A stretch of DNA of 23,402 bases from Clostridiales bacterium (GTDB lineage Bacteria > Bacillota > Clostridia > Saccharofermentanales > Saccharofermentanaceae). The position numbers and the translations under genes are program-made. Within the stretch, counting starts at the first letter, position 1; the number at the start of each line of letters is the position of its first letter. The stretch lies in assembly GCA_017612755.1 (NCBI GenBank), contig JAGAFH010000139.1, positions 1-23,402 on the forward strand, written 5' to 3'. Under the pieces are notes generated by a model. That model was not told the DNA's origin. It saw only the letters and a program-made list of their open reading frames with translations, and did no database searches. Below, one piece after another: positions 15,493 through 23,072 of the stretch.

Positions 15493-15530
15493 AGTGACAT
15501 TTGATCACGATATGCCATAGAGAGGGAAAC

Positions 15531-16457
15531 ATGTCATTTAAATTAGAATCATTCACCGAGATACTCAATAAAGAGTTCCCGGGGGCGAAGCTCGAGCAGA
15601 CTTCGCTCACAAAGGCGGAACCGGTCAAGTGTCTTCTCATAGACTCCCTGAGCGGCAACGACGTCCCCCATTACCACGACTTCATCGAAGTAGCCTATGT
15701 GACCAATTCCGAAGCGACGGTAACGGTAAACAAATCCAAGTATACTGTCAGGAGCGGAGATATGCTGGTCCTTATCCCCGGCGACGTCCACACCTACAGC
15801 GTCAAATCCGGCTGTAAGCTGGCCTGCATCCAGGCGGATACGGATTTCCTGTTCTCCACCATCCTTTCAAACTCGGATCTTCACTACAGCATGCCCTATA
15901 CCCTTTCCAGGAAGGAAGGGGCCAGGATCTTCAGGGCGACGGAACTTGATGATACCGATATTCCCAGGCTCATCTACCGGCTCTTCCAGGAGAGCACCGA
16001 AAAGAAGAGCTTTTACAAGCTGGCCATGAGAGCAGATCTTTCCAGCATCGCCCTTCACGTCTTCAGGACCTGGGACAGGATAAACGGAGAACTGGAGTCG
16101 GAGGATTCCAAGAGAAACGGTATCAGTTCCTACCGTCTTACCGGCGTGCTCGATGCCATCGAAAAGGAATACATGAACGAGATCACCGCCGAGAGCATGG
16201 CAAAGAAAGCCGGCATGAGCTACAGCTATTTCTCCAGGTATTTCAAGTCCACTATCGGACATACATTTTCGGAGTATCTTAATTCCGTAAGGATAAAAGC
16301 AGCCGAGGACCTTCTGATCAATACGGATATCCCCGTATCTGAAGTCGCATCGAAAGTGGGCTTTGCAAATACAAGCTATTTCATCGCCCAGTTCAAGAAG
16401 CAGCTCCATATCACCCCCAAGAAATACAGGAGCAATTTCGGAAAATCTGATTTCTGA
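15531..16457 (+). CDS. AraC-family transcriptional regulator (divergent from the esterase-like gene)
   Basis: A 308-residue regulator. Residues ~30-100 are a cupin-like sensor (VPHYHDFIEVAYV, and SGDMLVLIPGDVHTY). The C-terminal ~100 residues carry two helix-turn-helix units, EITAESMAKKAGMSYSYFSRYFKS and IPVSEVASKVGFANTSYFIAQFKK, ending ITPKKYRSNF, a clear AraC/XylS signature. The ATG at 15531 has AGAGAGGG four bases upstream and is preferred to an in-frame TTG at 15501. It is one of only two plus-strand protein genes here. Its position back-to-back with the esterase-like gene suggests it controls that gene, possibly through the shared 152-base region; this is inference. It converges with the DeoR-type gene with 7 bases between stops and no terminator seen. 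Confidence 0.94.
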   Translation: MSFKLESFTEILNKEFPGAKLEQTSLTKAEPVKCLLIDSLSGNDVPHYHDFIEVAYVTNSEATVTVNKSKYTVRSGDMLVLIPGDVHTYSVKSGCKLACIQADTDFLFSTILSNSDLHYSMPYTLSRKEGARIFRATELDDTDIPRLIYRLFQESTEKKSFYKLAMRADLSSIALHVFRTWDRINGELESEDSKRNGISSYRLTGVLDAIEKEYMNEITAESMAKKAGMSYSYFSRYFKSTIGHTFSEYLNSVRIKAAEDLLINTDIPVSEVASKVGFANTSYFIAQFKKQLHITPKKYRSNFGKSDF

Positions 16458-16464
16458 AAAAGGA

Positions 16465-17238
16465 TCAGCGGGAAACTATGGTCTTTATTCCCTTGCTCTC
16501 ACACTTGGCCAGGGACTGTTCGTCTATCTGATCGTCAGTGATGAGATAGTCTATTCCCGATGAGGGGATAAATGCTGAAGCTGAGTCCACGCCTATCTTG
16601 GTGGAATCCACTAAAGCCACGATATGTCTTGATCTGTCGGCGCAGAGCCTCTTAAGCTCCAGCTCGAAGAAGTTATTGCCCGAAAGGCCCAGCTCTATTG
16701 AAAAGCCGTTGCCGGAAACGAAATAATATTCTGCGCTGAAGCGGTTTATCATCTCACGGCACATGACTCCCTCTATAGTTCCGGAGTGTGGCCTCATCAT
16801 GCCTCCTATGAGGATGATGGATTTGAAATTGTTATATCTCTGAAGTTCAAGGGCAGTATTGATACCGTTGGTGATGGCGGTAACGTCTTCAGTATTCTTG
16901 AGGTAGGGTATCATATGAAAAGCCGTTGAGCTGGCATCCATAAATATGGTCATTCCGTTTCCCACCAGTTCGGCTGCTTTCCTGCCGATCTTCTGCTTAA
17001 GGTCAACGTGGGTGATGGACCTGATCATATAGTTCTCGATCATGTCATTTCTGGGCTTTTCGGGAAGCTTGACACCGCCGTGGTATCTTACGATGGCTCC
17101 CTCCCTTGCCAGGTCACGGAGGTCAGTCCTGATAGTAGCGCCGGTAACATTCAGACGCTGTGAAAGAAGGTTCGTATTCATGGAACCTTCCTGAGCCAGG
17201 ATATCAAGTATCTGCTTTCTTCTCTCGAGATTGATCAT
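16465..17238 (-). CDS. DeoR-family transcriptional regulator
   Basis: A 257-residue regulator. The first ~55 residues are the DeoR winged helix (MINLERRKQILDIL, then LSQRLNVTGATIRTDLRDL, and the REGAIVRYHGGV wing). The remainder is the sugar-phosphate-sensing DeoRC domain (IFMDASSTAFHMIPYL, AITNG, LIGGMMRPHSGTIEG, ALVDSTKIG). Members usually repress sugar-use genes and respond to a phosphorylated sugar. No sugar operon adjoins it, so the target is unknown. The start is firm, since the N-terminus matches the family exactly. There is no Shine-Dalgarno; instead a promoter -10 box ends six bases before ATG, so the mRNA is probably leaderless. Confidence 0.93.
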   Translation of the reverse strand: MINLERRKQILDILAQEGSMNTNLLSQRLNVTGATIRTDLRDLAREGAIVRYHGGVKLPEKPRNDMIENYMIRSITHVDLKQKIGRKAAELVGNGMTIFMDASSTAFHMIPYLKNTEDVTAITNGINTALELQRYNNFKSIILIGGMMRPHSGTIEGVMCREMINRFSAEYYFVSGNGFSIELGLSGNNFFELELKRLCADRSRHIVALVDSTKIGVDSASAFIPSSGIDYLITDDQIDEQSLAKCESKGIKTIVSR

Positions 17239-17244
17239 GCATTG

Positions 17245-17273
17245 ATATTATCAGCCGCCTATTTCACTGTCAA
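17245..17273 (-). promoter_or_regulatory. Strong promoter of the deoR-type gene, predicts leaderless mRNA
   Basis: A perfect TTGACA (17273-17268), 17 bases, then TAATAT (17250-17245) with an extended -10 TG one base before it. Six bases later is the ATG (17238), so the expected transcription start coincides with the A of the start codon. Confidence 0.75.
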
Positions 17274-17306
17274 TCATTTGCTTTCATTTGAAACTTAGAA
17301 GAAAGG

Positions 17307-17344
17307 GCAAAATAAAAGCCTCCGGAACTCATGTTCCGAAGGCT
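17307..17344 (-). terminator. Rho-independent terminator of tRNA-Gln
   Basis: Minus strand: a 12-bp stem (AGCCTTCGGAAC with GTTCCGGAGGCT, one G-U pair), a 4-base loop, then TTTTATTTT. It begins one base after the encoded CCA end of the tRNA. Confidence 0.92.
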
Positions 17345-17345
17345 G

Positions 17346-17419
17346 TGGCTGCCGAACTAGGATTCGAACCCAGACAGACGGTGCCAGAAACCGGAGTGCT
17401 ACCCTTACACAATTCGGCA
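17346..17419 (-). tRNA. tRNA-Gln (anticodon CUG), CCA encoded
   Basis: A 74-base cloverleaf. The acceptor stem TGCCGAA/TTCGGCA pairs fully, with U1-A72 and discriminator G73 as usual for glutamine tRNAs. The D stem is GTGT/GCAC with one wobble, the anticodon loop TTCTGGC gives CUG, and the T arm is CTGGG-TTCGAAT-CCTAG. The anticodon stem has one C27-U43 mismatch. The 3' CCA is encoded. A promoter lies upstream and a terminator directly downstream, so it is an independent unit. It reads CAG codons. Confidence 0.93.
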
Positions 17420-17445
17420 ATGTCAATAGATTATCGACGAACGAT

Positions 17446-17474
17446 AGTATAGCAAAGACAATTTATAAAAGCAA
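17446..17474 (-). promoter_or_regulatory. Predicted promoter of tRNA-Gln
   Basis: Minus strand TTGCTT (17474-17469), 17 bases, TATACT (17451-17446). The start would fall near 17439, about 20 bases before the mature tRNA 5' end. It lies in the gap between the uracil-DNA glycosylase stop and the tRNA. Confidence 0.65.
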
Positions 17475-17490
17475 CAGCAAAATAAAGAAA

Positions 17491-18069
17491 TTATACAGCC
17501 CCTAATTCTTCCAGCTTTTTCCTGACTTTTCCCATGTCTTCGTAAAGAGGGATCTTTCCCTTCTCATTTCGAAGTGCATAGGCGGGATGGAAAGTGGTCA
17601 TGATATAAAAACCGTTCCTTTCGATGAAGAACCCCCGGACATCGTGCATGACCGGCTTGACTCCGAAAAAGGCCTCATAGGCGGTGGATCCGCACAGCAG
17701 GACCACCCTGGGCTTTACCAGTTCAAACTGCTCCGCCAGGTGCTTCTTACAGGCCTTTATCTCATAGGCCTCGGGACGTCTGTTCTCCGGAGGATGGCAC
17801 TTGACGATATTACAGATGTGGTAGTCCTTTGGCTTAAAGCCGTAGATCCCCAGAAGGGTCTGAAGGAGTTTTCCCGACTGGCCCACAAAAGGCAGTCCCT
17901 TCTCATCCTCTTCCTTCCCCGGGCCCTCGCCTATGATCATGAGAGGAGCTCTCCTGCTTCCTCTGTATATGACCACGTTTTTGGCATCCTTACGAAGGCC
18001 GCAGGAATTACATGACCTGCAGCGCTTCTCGAATTCCTCCCAGCGTTTGTTGAACGTATCTTCCGTCAT
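17491..18069 (-). CDS. Family 4 (Fe-S) uracil-DNA glycosylase
   Basis: Removes uracil from DNA as the first step of base excision repair. The 192-residue protein shows the four cluster cysteines C20, C23, C91 and C107 at family-4 spacing, the active-site motif GEGPGKEED (47-55), PFVGQSGKLL, NIVKCHPPENR (87-97), and the C-terminal TTFHPAYALR (158-167). This form carries a [4Fe-4S] cluster and is common in thermophiles and anaerobes; the annotation as a SPO1 DNA-polymerase-like domain would be the same family. Its ATG overlaps the Smr gene stop by four bases (ATGA), so the two are coupled. tRNA-Gln lies downstream with its own promoter. Confidence 0.95.
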   Translation of the reverse strand: MTEDTFNKRWEEFEKRCRSCNSCGLRKDAKNVVIYRGSRRAPLMIIGEGPGKEEDEKGLPFVGQSGKLLQTLLGIYGFKPKDYHICNIVKCHPPENRRPEAYEIKACKKHLAEQFELVKPRVVLLCGSTAYEAFFGVKPVMHDVRGFFIERNGFYIMTTFHPAYALRNEKGKIPLYEDMGKVRKKLEELGAV

Positions 18070-18404
18070 TTAAGCACTACCACCGTTATCCCGTCATTTG
18101 ATCTGGCCCAGTCGCTGTCGCTTCTAAGCCTGGGGTATCTTGAAACAATATCTCTTCCCTCAGCAGACATAGGGCCGAACTTATCCCCGGGGCAGAAGTC
18201 TTTTATTATCCCCCGCTTCTTATATGAAGCCAGTTCGGAAAGGCAGGCCTTTCTGATGGCGCCTCCCGTTCCGGAAGATCCGTATCCGTGGATGATCTTT
18301 ATGTCCTTTGCTCCCTGGGCCCTGGAGGAATAGATGCTGTTATAAAGCCTGACCTTAGCCGTGGAAACATCGGGATGACCAGCTTCAAGATTGACCGTTC
18401 TCAT
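18066..18404 (-). CDS. Small Smr-domain protein
   Basis: A 112-residue protein with the second Smr signature IKIIHGYGSSGTGGAIRKA (HGxGxxxG...R). The first signature (DLHG in most members) is altered to NLEAGHP. Smr domains occur in MutS2 and in stand-alone proteins, and several are nucleases or nucleic-acid binders; the target here is unknown. The C-terminal 45 residues (from GPMSAEGRD) seem to be a variant extension of the fold. I take the ATG at 18404. An earlier GTG at 18422 adds six residues but lies across the -10 box. There is no ribosome binding site; TATAAT ends six bases before the ATG. Coupled to the uracil-DNA glycosylase through ATGA, which hints at a role near DNA repair. Confidence 0.85.
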   Translation of the reverse strand: MRTVNLEAGHPDVSTAKVRLYNSIYSSRAQGAKDIKIIHGYGSSGTGGAIRKACLSELASYKKRGIIKDFCPGDKFGPMSAEGRDIVSRYPRLRSDSDWARSNDGITVVVLK

Positions 18405-18410
18405 GGTTCG

Positions 18411-18416
18411 ATTATA
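18411..18416 (-). promoter_or_regulatory. -10 box of the Smr gene
   Basis: A perfect TATAAT on the minus strand, six bases before the ATG at 18404. No good -35 was found at 16-18 bases; the region there overlaps the rsuA -10 box. The start predicted is the A of ATG. Confidence 0.55.
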
Positions 18417-18430
18417 CACCACAGATAGGA

Positions 18431-18436
18431 TATAAT
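18431..18436 (+). promoter_or_regulatory. -10 box of rsuA
   Basis: A perfect TATAAT on the plus strand, six bases (CCTCTT) before the ATG at 18443. It faces the Smr -10 box across 14 bases. No clear -35 at 16-18 bases. An AGGA lies 12 bases before the ATG, too far and upstream of the predicted start. Confidence 0.55.
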
Positions 18437-18442
18437 CCTCTT

Positions 18443-19174
18443 ATGAGACTTGATAAGGCACTGTCCGGCTCAGGTGAAGGCACCAGGTCGGAACTGAAAA
18501 AGATCATAAGGAGCGGAAAGGTCTCCGTTAACGGGAAGGTAGTGACCGACCCGGGATTTAAGGTGGAACTTTCCGACGATATTTCAGTATATGGAAACGA
18601 AGTAGCCGTAAAAGAAAACCTCTACTTCATCCTCGATAAGCCCGACGGGGTCCTGACCGCCATGGAAGACAAAAGGCTTCCCACCGTGGCAGATTACATA
18701 CCGGAAAACCTTAAGGGCAAAAAGCTCTCTCCCGTTGGAAGGCTGGATTATCACACCACCGGACTTCTCATCATCACCAACGACGGAGAGCTGTCCCACA
18801 GGCTCACCTCCCCTAAATACAAGATCCCCAAGATGTATGAGGTCACTTATTCCGGGGATCCTCTCACAGAGCAGCACGTAAAACAATGTATTGACGGTGT
18901 TATACTTGAAGAAGAAGGCAAAAAGACAGTACTGAAGCCCTCGGAGCTTGAACTTAAAGAGGACGGACGCTGCATTCTCACCCTCTACGAAGGAAAGACC
19001 CATGAGGTCAGAAGGATCATCGCCTCTTTTGGCAGGAGCGTTCTGACCCTGCGCCGTTTCAGGATAGGCGATGTCGTCTTAAACGAAAATGAGCCCGGGA
19101 CCCTGCGGCCCCTGACTCATGAAGAACTTGTCTCTTTAAAGGAACAGGCAGGTCTTATGCCAGATCCTTCATGA
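18443..19174 (+). CDS. rsuA: RsuA-type 16S rRNA pseudouridine516 synthase
   Basis: Isomerises U516 of 16S rRNA in E. coli; the same class of small-subunit or stem-loop target is expected here. The 243-residue protein has an N-terminal S4 RNA-binding domain (MRLDKALSGSGEGTRSELKK), the start of the synthase core YFILDKPDGVLTA, and the catalytic motif GRLDYHTTGLL with Asp102 as nucleophile. The C-terminal YEGKTHEVRRI motif binds RNA. Length is normal for the RsuA/RluE group; RluB would be longer. No Shine-Dalgarno within a usable distance, so leaderless expression is likely. The stop overlaps the 3' end of the opposing gene by 20 bases (convergent). Confidence 0.94.
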   Translation: MRLDKALSGSGEGTRSELKKIIRSGKVSVNGKVVTDPGFKVELSDDISVYGNEVAVKENLYFILDKPDGVLTAMEDKRLPTVADYIPENLKGKKLSPVGRLDYHTTGLLIITNDGELSHRLTSPKYKIPKMYEVTYSGDPLTEQHVKQCIDGVILEEEGKKTVLKPSELELKEDGRCILTLYEGKTHEVRRIIASFGRSVLTLRRFRIGDVVLNENEPGTLRPLTHEELVSLKEQAGLMPDPS

Positions 19175-20510
19175 TCAGAAGGATCATATCTTCCGAAGCT
19201 GCCATATCCCTGCTCTGCTGGTAAATGGTAAATACCAGTGAAGGCGCCGTCTTAGGCCAGCAGTTCTGATATCCCAGCCTTCTGTAGAAATCCTCATCTT
19301 TGACCATGATACCGATCATCACAGGCTCCGTGCTGTATTCTGAAAGATCCTCCACTACGCTGTCTTCCATGCCCATCTTGATATTGTAGCCATTCAAAAG
19401 CTCCATATAATCAACTTCGCTGCAGTATACGGGGGTCAGCTTGGCGAAAGCCTCAGGTGACAGTTCAGATCTGAGCCTTTCATACATATCGCTCATATCG
19501 ATAAGATATTCATAGTAGTAACAGCAGGTCTCCGAATCAAATACCACCACGTTGGGATCACAGTAGAAACATGCTGTGGCGGACTGCTCCGCATATGCTC
19601 CGTTTACCTCTCCCTGATCGTTGGGGACCACATAGTCAACGCAGTTGACGTAAGGATTTTTGTAATCCATCTTCTCCGTAAGAAGCGTCTCGTAATAATC
19701 CCCTTCCAGGATAAAGTGGCCGATGGATACGATGCCACTGTCCGTCTTTGGCTTGATGAACATGTTATATCCGATATTAAGAGCAGATACCAGGATGATG
19801 ATGCCGATAAGATACTTATACCAGGTATAAGCAAAATGATTCTTCCATTCGTCGGAAGTCTTTCCCAGAAATTTCTTTTTCTCCTCCCTGACCTTCTCCG
19901 CCTTTACCCTTTTATCCCTTCTTCCGGTAGCGATATCATATGCAGCCGAAAGGTCATTGAGTTTCTGCTCGCTTTCAGGATCATTTTCTTTTCTGTACCT
20001 TTTTGAAAGCTGCCAGAACTTTTCATCTATCAGATAATCATTTGCATCTGAAGGCAGGCCCATATATTCTATGGCCTGTTTTCTTGTCATGGAAAGGATC
20101 TCCTCCGAAGGTCCGGAAGCTTTCTCTTTCATTATCCTTTCAAGAGCTTCGTCTACGGATGAGGTCTTTACAAAGGCAAACTTTTCGATCAGTTCGCTGC
20201 AGGGGAATTCATCATCCCCTTTTTCGTTTTCTTCCGGCATGACCATGAATACCCTTTTGCATCCCGCCTTTTCAAGTGCAGGCAGAAAGACCCTGGATAC
20301 CCATTTTCTGTCATTTTCATTTACTTCCGAGATCCCGGACCTGTCGATGATGAGATCCGTGCTCTTATGTTTTCTTATGACCTCCGCCACATTCATGAGG
20401 GGGGTTCTGTACTGTTCGCTCTCTACATGCTTTTTGACTGTAAGTACCGCGCAGTTGGCGTCCTTGTCATATCTGCTGGTAAAGGACTCAGAATCGTATA
20501 TCTCTTCCAT
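19155..20510 (-). CDS. Membrane protein with STAS-like and J-like regions, unknown function
   Basis: Not a recognised named protein. Numbering from ATG 20510 (451 residues): residues ~1-127 resemble an alpha/beta SpoIIAA/STAS-like fold (TDLIIDRSGISEV); residues ~145-198 resemble a J domain (LGLPSDANDY ... LNDLSAAYDIATG) but lack the HPD tripeptide that stimulates Hsp70, having ENDP instead; ~200-230 is a basic stretch; ~232-252 is one hydrophobic membrane segment; ~255-451 is an outside domain with several cysteines (C290, C314, C317, C329, C330, C363, C417). The positive residues before the segment put the N-terminus inside. The ATG overlaps the GH3 stop (TAATG), implying translational coupling. 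A GTG 12 bases upstream would also be possible. Function is unknown; the coupling suggests a link to the glucosidase or its regulation. Confidence 0.85.
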   Translation of the reverse strand: MEEIYDSESFTSRYDKDANCAVLTVKKHVESEQYRTPLMNVAEVIRKHKSTDLIIDRSGISEVNENDRKWVSRVFLPALEKAGCKRVFMVMPEENEKGDDEFPCSELIEKFAFVKTSSVDEALERIMKEKASGPSEEILSMTRKQAIEYMGLPSDANDYLIDEKFWQLSKRYRKENDPESEQKLNDLSAAYDIATGRRDKRVKAEKVREEKKKFLGKTSDEWKNHFAYTWYKYLIGIIILVSALNIGYNMFIKPKTDSGIVSIGHFILEGDYYETLLTEKMDYKNPYVNCVDYVVPNDQGEVNGAYAEQSATACFYCDPNVVVFDSETCCYYYEYLIDMSDMYERLRSELSPEAFAKLTPVYCSEVDYMELLNGYNIKMGMEDSVVEDLSEYSTEPVMIGIMVKDEDFYRRLGYQNCWPKTAPSLVFTIYQQSRDMAASEDMILLIMKDLA

Positions 20511-23050
20511 TAACTGTAACACCTGACTACTGTTCTTAATATATTGGCCGTACAGAACATGAGATCTGACAGAGGCAGACTTCCGTCCCTGACCGCATCG
20601 ATTATATCATCGATATTCTTCTGACAGCCGGGCATCTGCCAGTCATTTCCTGAGATGATACAGTCAACGCTGGAGGATATGGGATAGACCACTGACTCAT
20701 AGCCCATGAATCCCACATCCTGCGACGTGAACCAGTCAGACATAACAACGCCCTCAAAGCCCCACTCGTCACGGAGCACGTTCTGGATCAGGTCGTAGTT
20801 ATTGGCCGCATGGATACCGTTTATCAGATTGTAGGAAGTCATTACCGATATAGGCTGGGACTTCTTAACAGCTATCTCGAATCCCTTAAGATACAGTTCC
20901 CTTAAGGTCTTCTCGGAAACGTGGGAGTTGGAGAACATCCTGTTCTCCTCCTGGTTGTTACATGCATAATGCTTGATGGTTGTACCCTGTCCTCCGAAGG
21001 ACTGGACGCCGTCCGTATCGGCAGCCGCGCAGTTTCCTGAAAGGAAAGGATCCTCGGAATAATACTCGAAGTTTCTTCCGCAGAGGGGATTTCTGTGGAT
21101 ATTCATTCCGGGAGCCAGCCAGAAGTGTACATAATACTGCTTCATCTCCTCGCCTACGATCTTGCCCATGTTATAGATCAGATCCATATTCCAGCTCTGG
21201 GCAAGGGCTGTAGCGATGGGAATAGCCGTACAGTACTGATAATAATCCACTGCATCTGCGGGAGTATCATCAGGGAAAGGTTCCACAGATCTTCCGAAGG
21301 TAGCTCCTCCCACAAGTCTCTCACCTTCAGCCGTAGCCTTAAAGTGGGGCTGGAGACGAAGGCCTGCAGGACCGTCCGCCAGGATCGTCCTGGGGATCTT
21401 ACGGTCTTCGATAACGGGAGATTCCGCAGCCGCGCCGGGGACCACCAGTGAAGCCTGTCCCACCACGCTGTCCTTTAAGATCTTTCCGGCCTCAAAGGAT
21501 CCGACACATAATACAGCCATCTGCTCAACGGAGAGCTGGGCTGTCAGTTCTTCCACCGTAGCCTTTCCGGAAAGGACATCCTCGAAGGTCAGGAACTCAT
21601 CCGGTCTGTTGTCGGAGAAGACCTTTCTCTTGTCAGAATAATCCGCATATTCGGTAACGATAGATGAAGAATCCAAAGTGAGCTTAACGGCGCTTTCCAT
21701 CTCTGCGGCATCAGAAGCCCTTCTGTGCTTTCCGGGATTTTTCAGTTCCTCGAACTCATGATCTTTTGCAAACAGGTTCTTAAGGATTGAGACGGTGATA
21801 TCCTCGTCAACGGTTATCACTGCAGCGACGGAAGTTGATCTGGAATCCTTACCGGACCTTACAAGATATTCACCCTTTTCAAGGATCATGGATGAAGACG
21901 AAACGTCATATCCTGCCGCATCTTTCATATCAAATGAAACCGTTACCTCATCAGATGAACCGGGGTCTATAAGAGAAGTCTTCTTAAATCCGCGGAGTTC
22001 CTGGAAAGGCTTGTCGATCCTTCCCTCGGGAGCGGATACATAGACCTGGACTACTTCCTTTCCCTTATGCTTGCCCGTATTGGTCACTTCCACCCTGACC
22101 TTTACTTCAGAGCCCTCCAGCTTAACATCCTTTACTTTCTGGTCGAAAGTAGTATATCCCAGACCGTAACCGAAGGGATATCTGGGAGCGATATCAAATG
22201 AATCGAAGTATCTGTATCCGATATAGATGCCTTCCTTGTAGTATTCATCATTTACGTTTCCGTTGTTGTGGCTGAAATCCTGGTAGCAGGGATAATCCTC
22301 ATATTTATATGCCCAGGTGTCGGAAAGCCTTCCGGAAGGATCAGACTTACCAAGGAGCACGTCAGCTACAGCGTCGCCTCCGATATTTCCCAGCTGGCTC
22401 ACATTTACGAGAGCCGCTATCTTTCCGGCTCCCAGTACCTCTGTCAGGTCGATGATGCCGCCGCCGTTAAGAAGCACCACGGTCTTGGGATAATATGTGG
22501 TGATCTCCTGAAGGCACTTGATCTCTTCTTCAGAGAGAAGGTAATCTCCTCTTTCGCACTTTCTGTCCTTGAACTCTCCCGAGTCCCTGGCGATAACAAA
22601 GACCGCCACTTCACAGTCAGTCCTGTCTTCTTCCGTTACAAGGGGAAGCACGGGATTTCCGATGGGAGTCTCGAACATGACCATCATGGGATCGATGCCC
22701 TTCTCCTTTGCGATCCTGTCGCACTTCTCCACATATGCCTTATCGTGCAGGGCCAGGGCCTCATCATATCTGTCCAGCCAGGAGGTGGTGGTTATCTCAA
22801 ATCCTGCATTTATAAGTCCCTGGCAGATGGATGTCACGGATCTTGAATAAACGTCACCGGAACCGGTGCCGCCCTTTACCGTATGTCTTGCGCCGGATCC
22901 GAAGAGGGCTATCTTCCCTGCCTTTTCCAGGGGAAGGGTACCGTCATTTTCGAGGATGACGACACACTCGCCTGCCTGCTTTCTTACCAGGTCCGCATGT
23001 TCGGTCTCCTTGGGGGTAACTTCTCCGGTAGTCAATGCGTAGAACTTCAT
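20510..23050 (-). CDS. GH3 beta-glucosidase-type glycoside hydrolase with permuted domain order
   Basis: An 846-residue GH3 enzyme. The order is swapped relative to most GH3 proteins: the alpha/beta sandwich domain with VRKQAGECVVILENDGTLPL comes first (residues ~20-270), then a fibronectin-III-like domain (~300-420, EVTNTGKHKGKEVVQVYV), and the TIM barrel last (~500-840). The barrel carries WNMDLIYNMGKIVGEEMK, GMNIHRNPLCGRNFEYYSEDP, KHYACNNQEENR and the nucleophile in VVMSDWF (Asp772). Glu159 in SGEFKDR is the probable acid/base, by analogy with the SGExxDR clade. No signal peptide, so it should act in the cytosol on imported oligosaccharides. The same permutation is known in Butyrivibrio fibrisolvens and Ruminococcus albus enzymes. 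ATG with AAAGGCGG upstream, 22 bases after the transporter stop. Exact sugar specificity is not readable. Confidence 0.95.
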   Translation of the reverse strand: MKFYALTTGEVTPKETEHADLVRKQAGECVVILENDGTLPLEKAGKIALFGSGARHTVKGGTGSGDVYSRSVTSICQGLINAGFEITTTSWLDRYDEALALHDKAYVEKCDRIAKEKGIDPMMVMFETPIGNPVLPLVTEEDRTDCEVAVFVIARDSGEFKDRKCERGDYLLSEEEIKCLQEITTYYPKTVVLLNGGGIIDLTEVLGAGKIAALVNVSQLGNIGGDAVADVLLGKSDPSGRLSDTWAYKYEDYPCYQDFSHNNGNVNDEYYKEGIYIGYRYFDSFDIAPRYPFGYGLGYTTFDQKVKDVKLEGSEVKVRVEVTNTGKHKGKEVVQVYVSAPEGRIDKPFQELRGFKKTSLIDPGSSDEVTVSFDMKDAAGYDVSSSSMILEKGEYLVRSGKDSRSTSVAAVITVDEDITVSILKNLFAKDHEFEELKNPGKHRRASDAAEMESAVKLTLDSSSIVTEYADYSDKRKVFSDNRPDEFLTFEDVLSGKATVEELTAQLSVEQMAVLCVGSFEAGKILKDSVVGQASLVVPGAAAESPVIEDRKIPRTILADGPAGLRLQPHFKATAEGERLVGGATFGRSVEPFPDDTPADAVDYYQYCTAIPIATALAQSWNMDLIYNMGKIVGEEMKQYYVHFWLAPGMNIHRNPLCGRNFEYYSEDPFLSGNCAAADTDGVQSFGGQGTTIKHYACNNQEENRMFSNSHVSEKTLRELYLKGFEIAVKKSQPISVMTSYNLINGIHAANNYDLIQNVLRDEWGFEGVVMSDWFTSQDVGFMGYESVVYPISSSVDCIISGNDWQMPGCQKNIDDIIDAVRDGSLPLSDLMFCTANILRTVVRCYS

Positions 23051-23072
23051 CTTAAAAACCGCCTTTCATATG

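Noticed and set aside
18391..18396. TTGACC as -35 box of rsuA
   Set aside because: It is 34 bases from the TATAAT, far outside the 15-19 base range.
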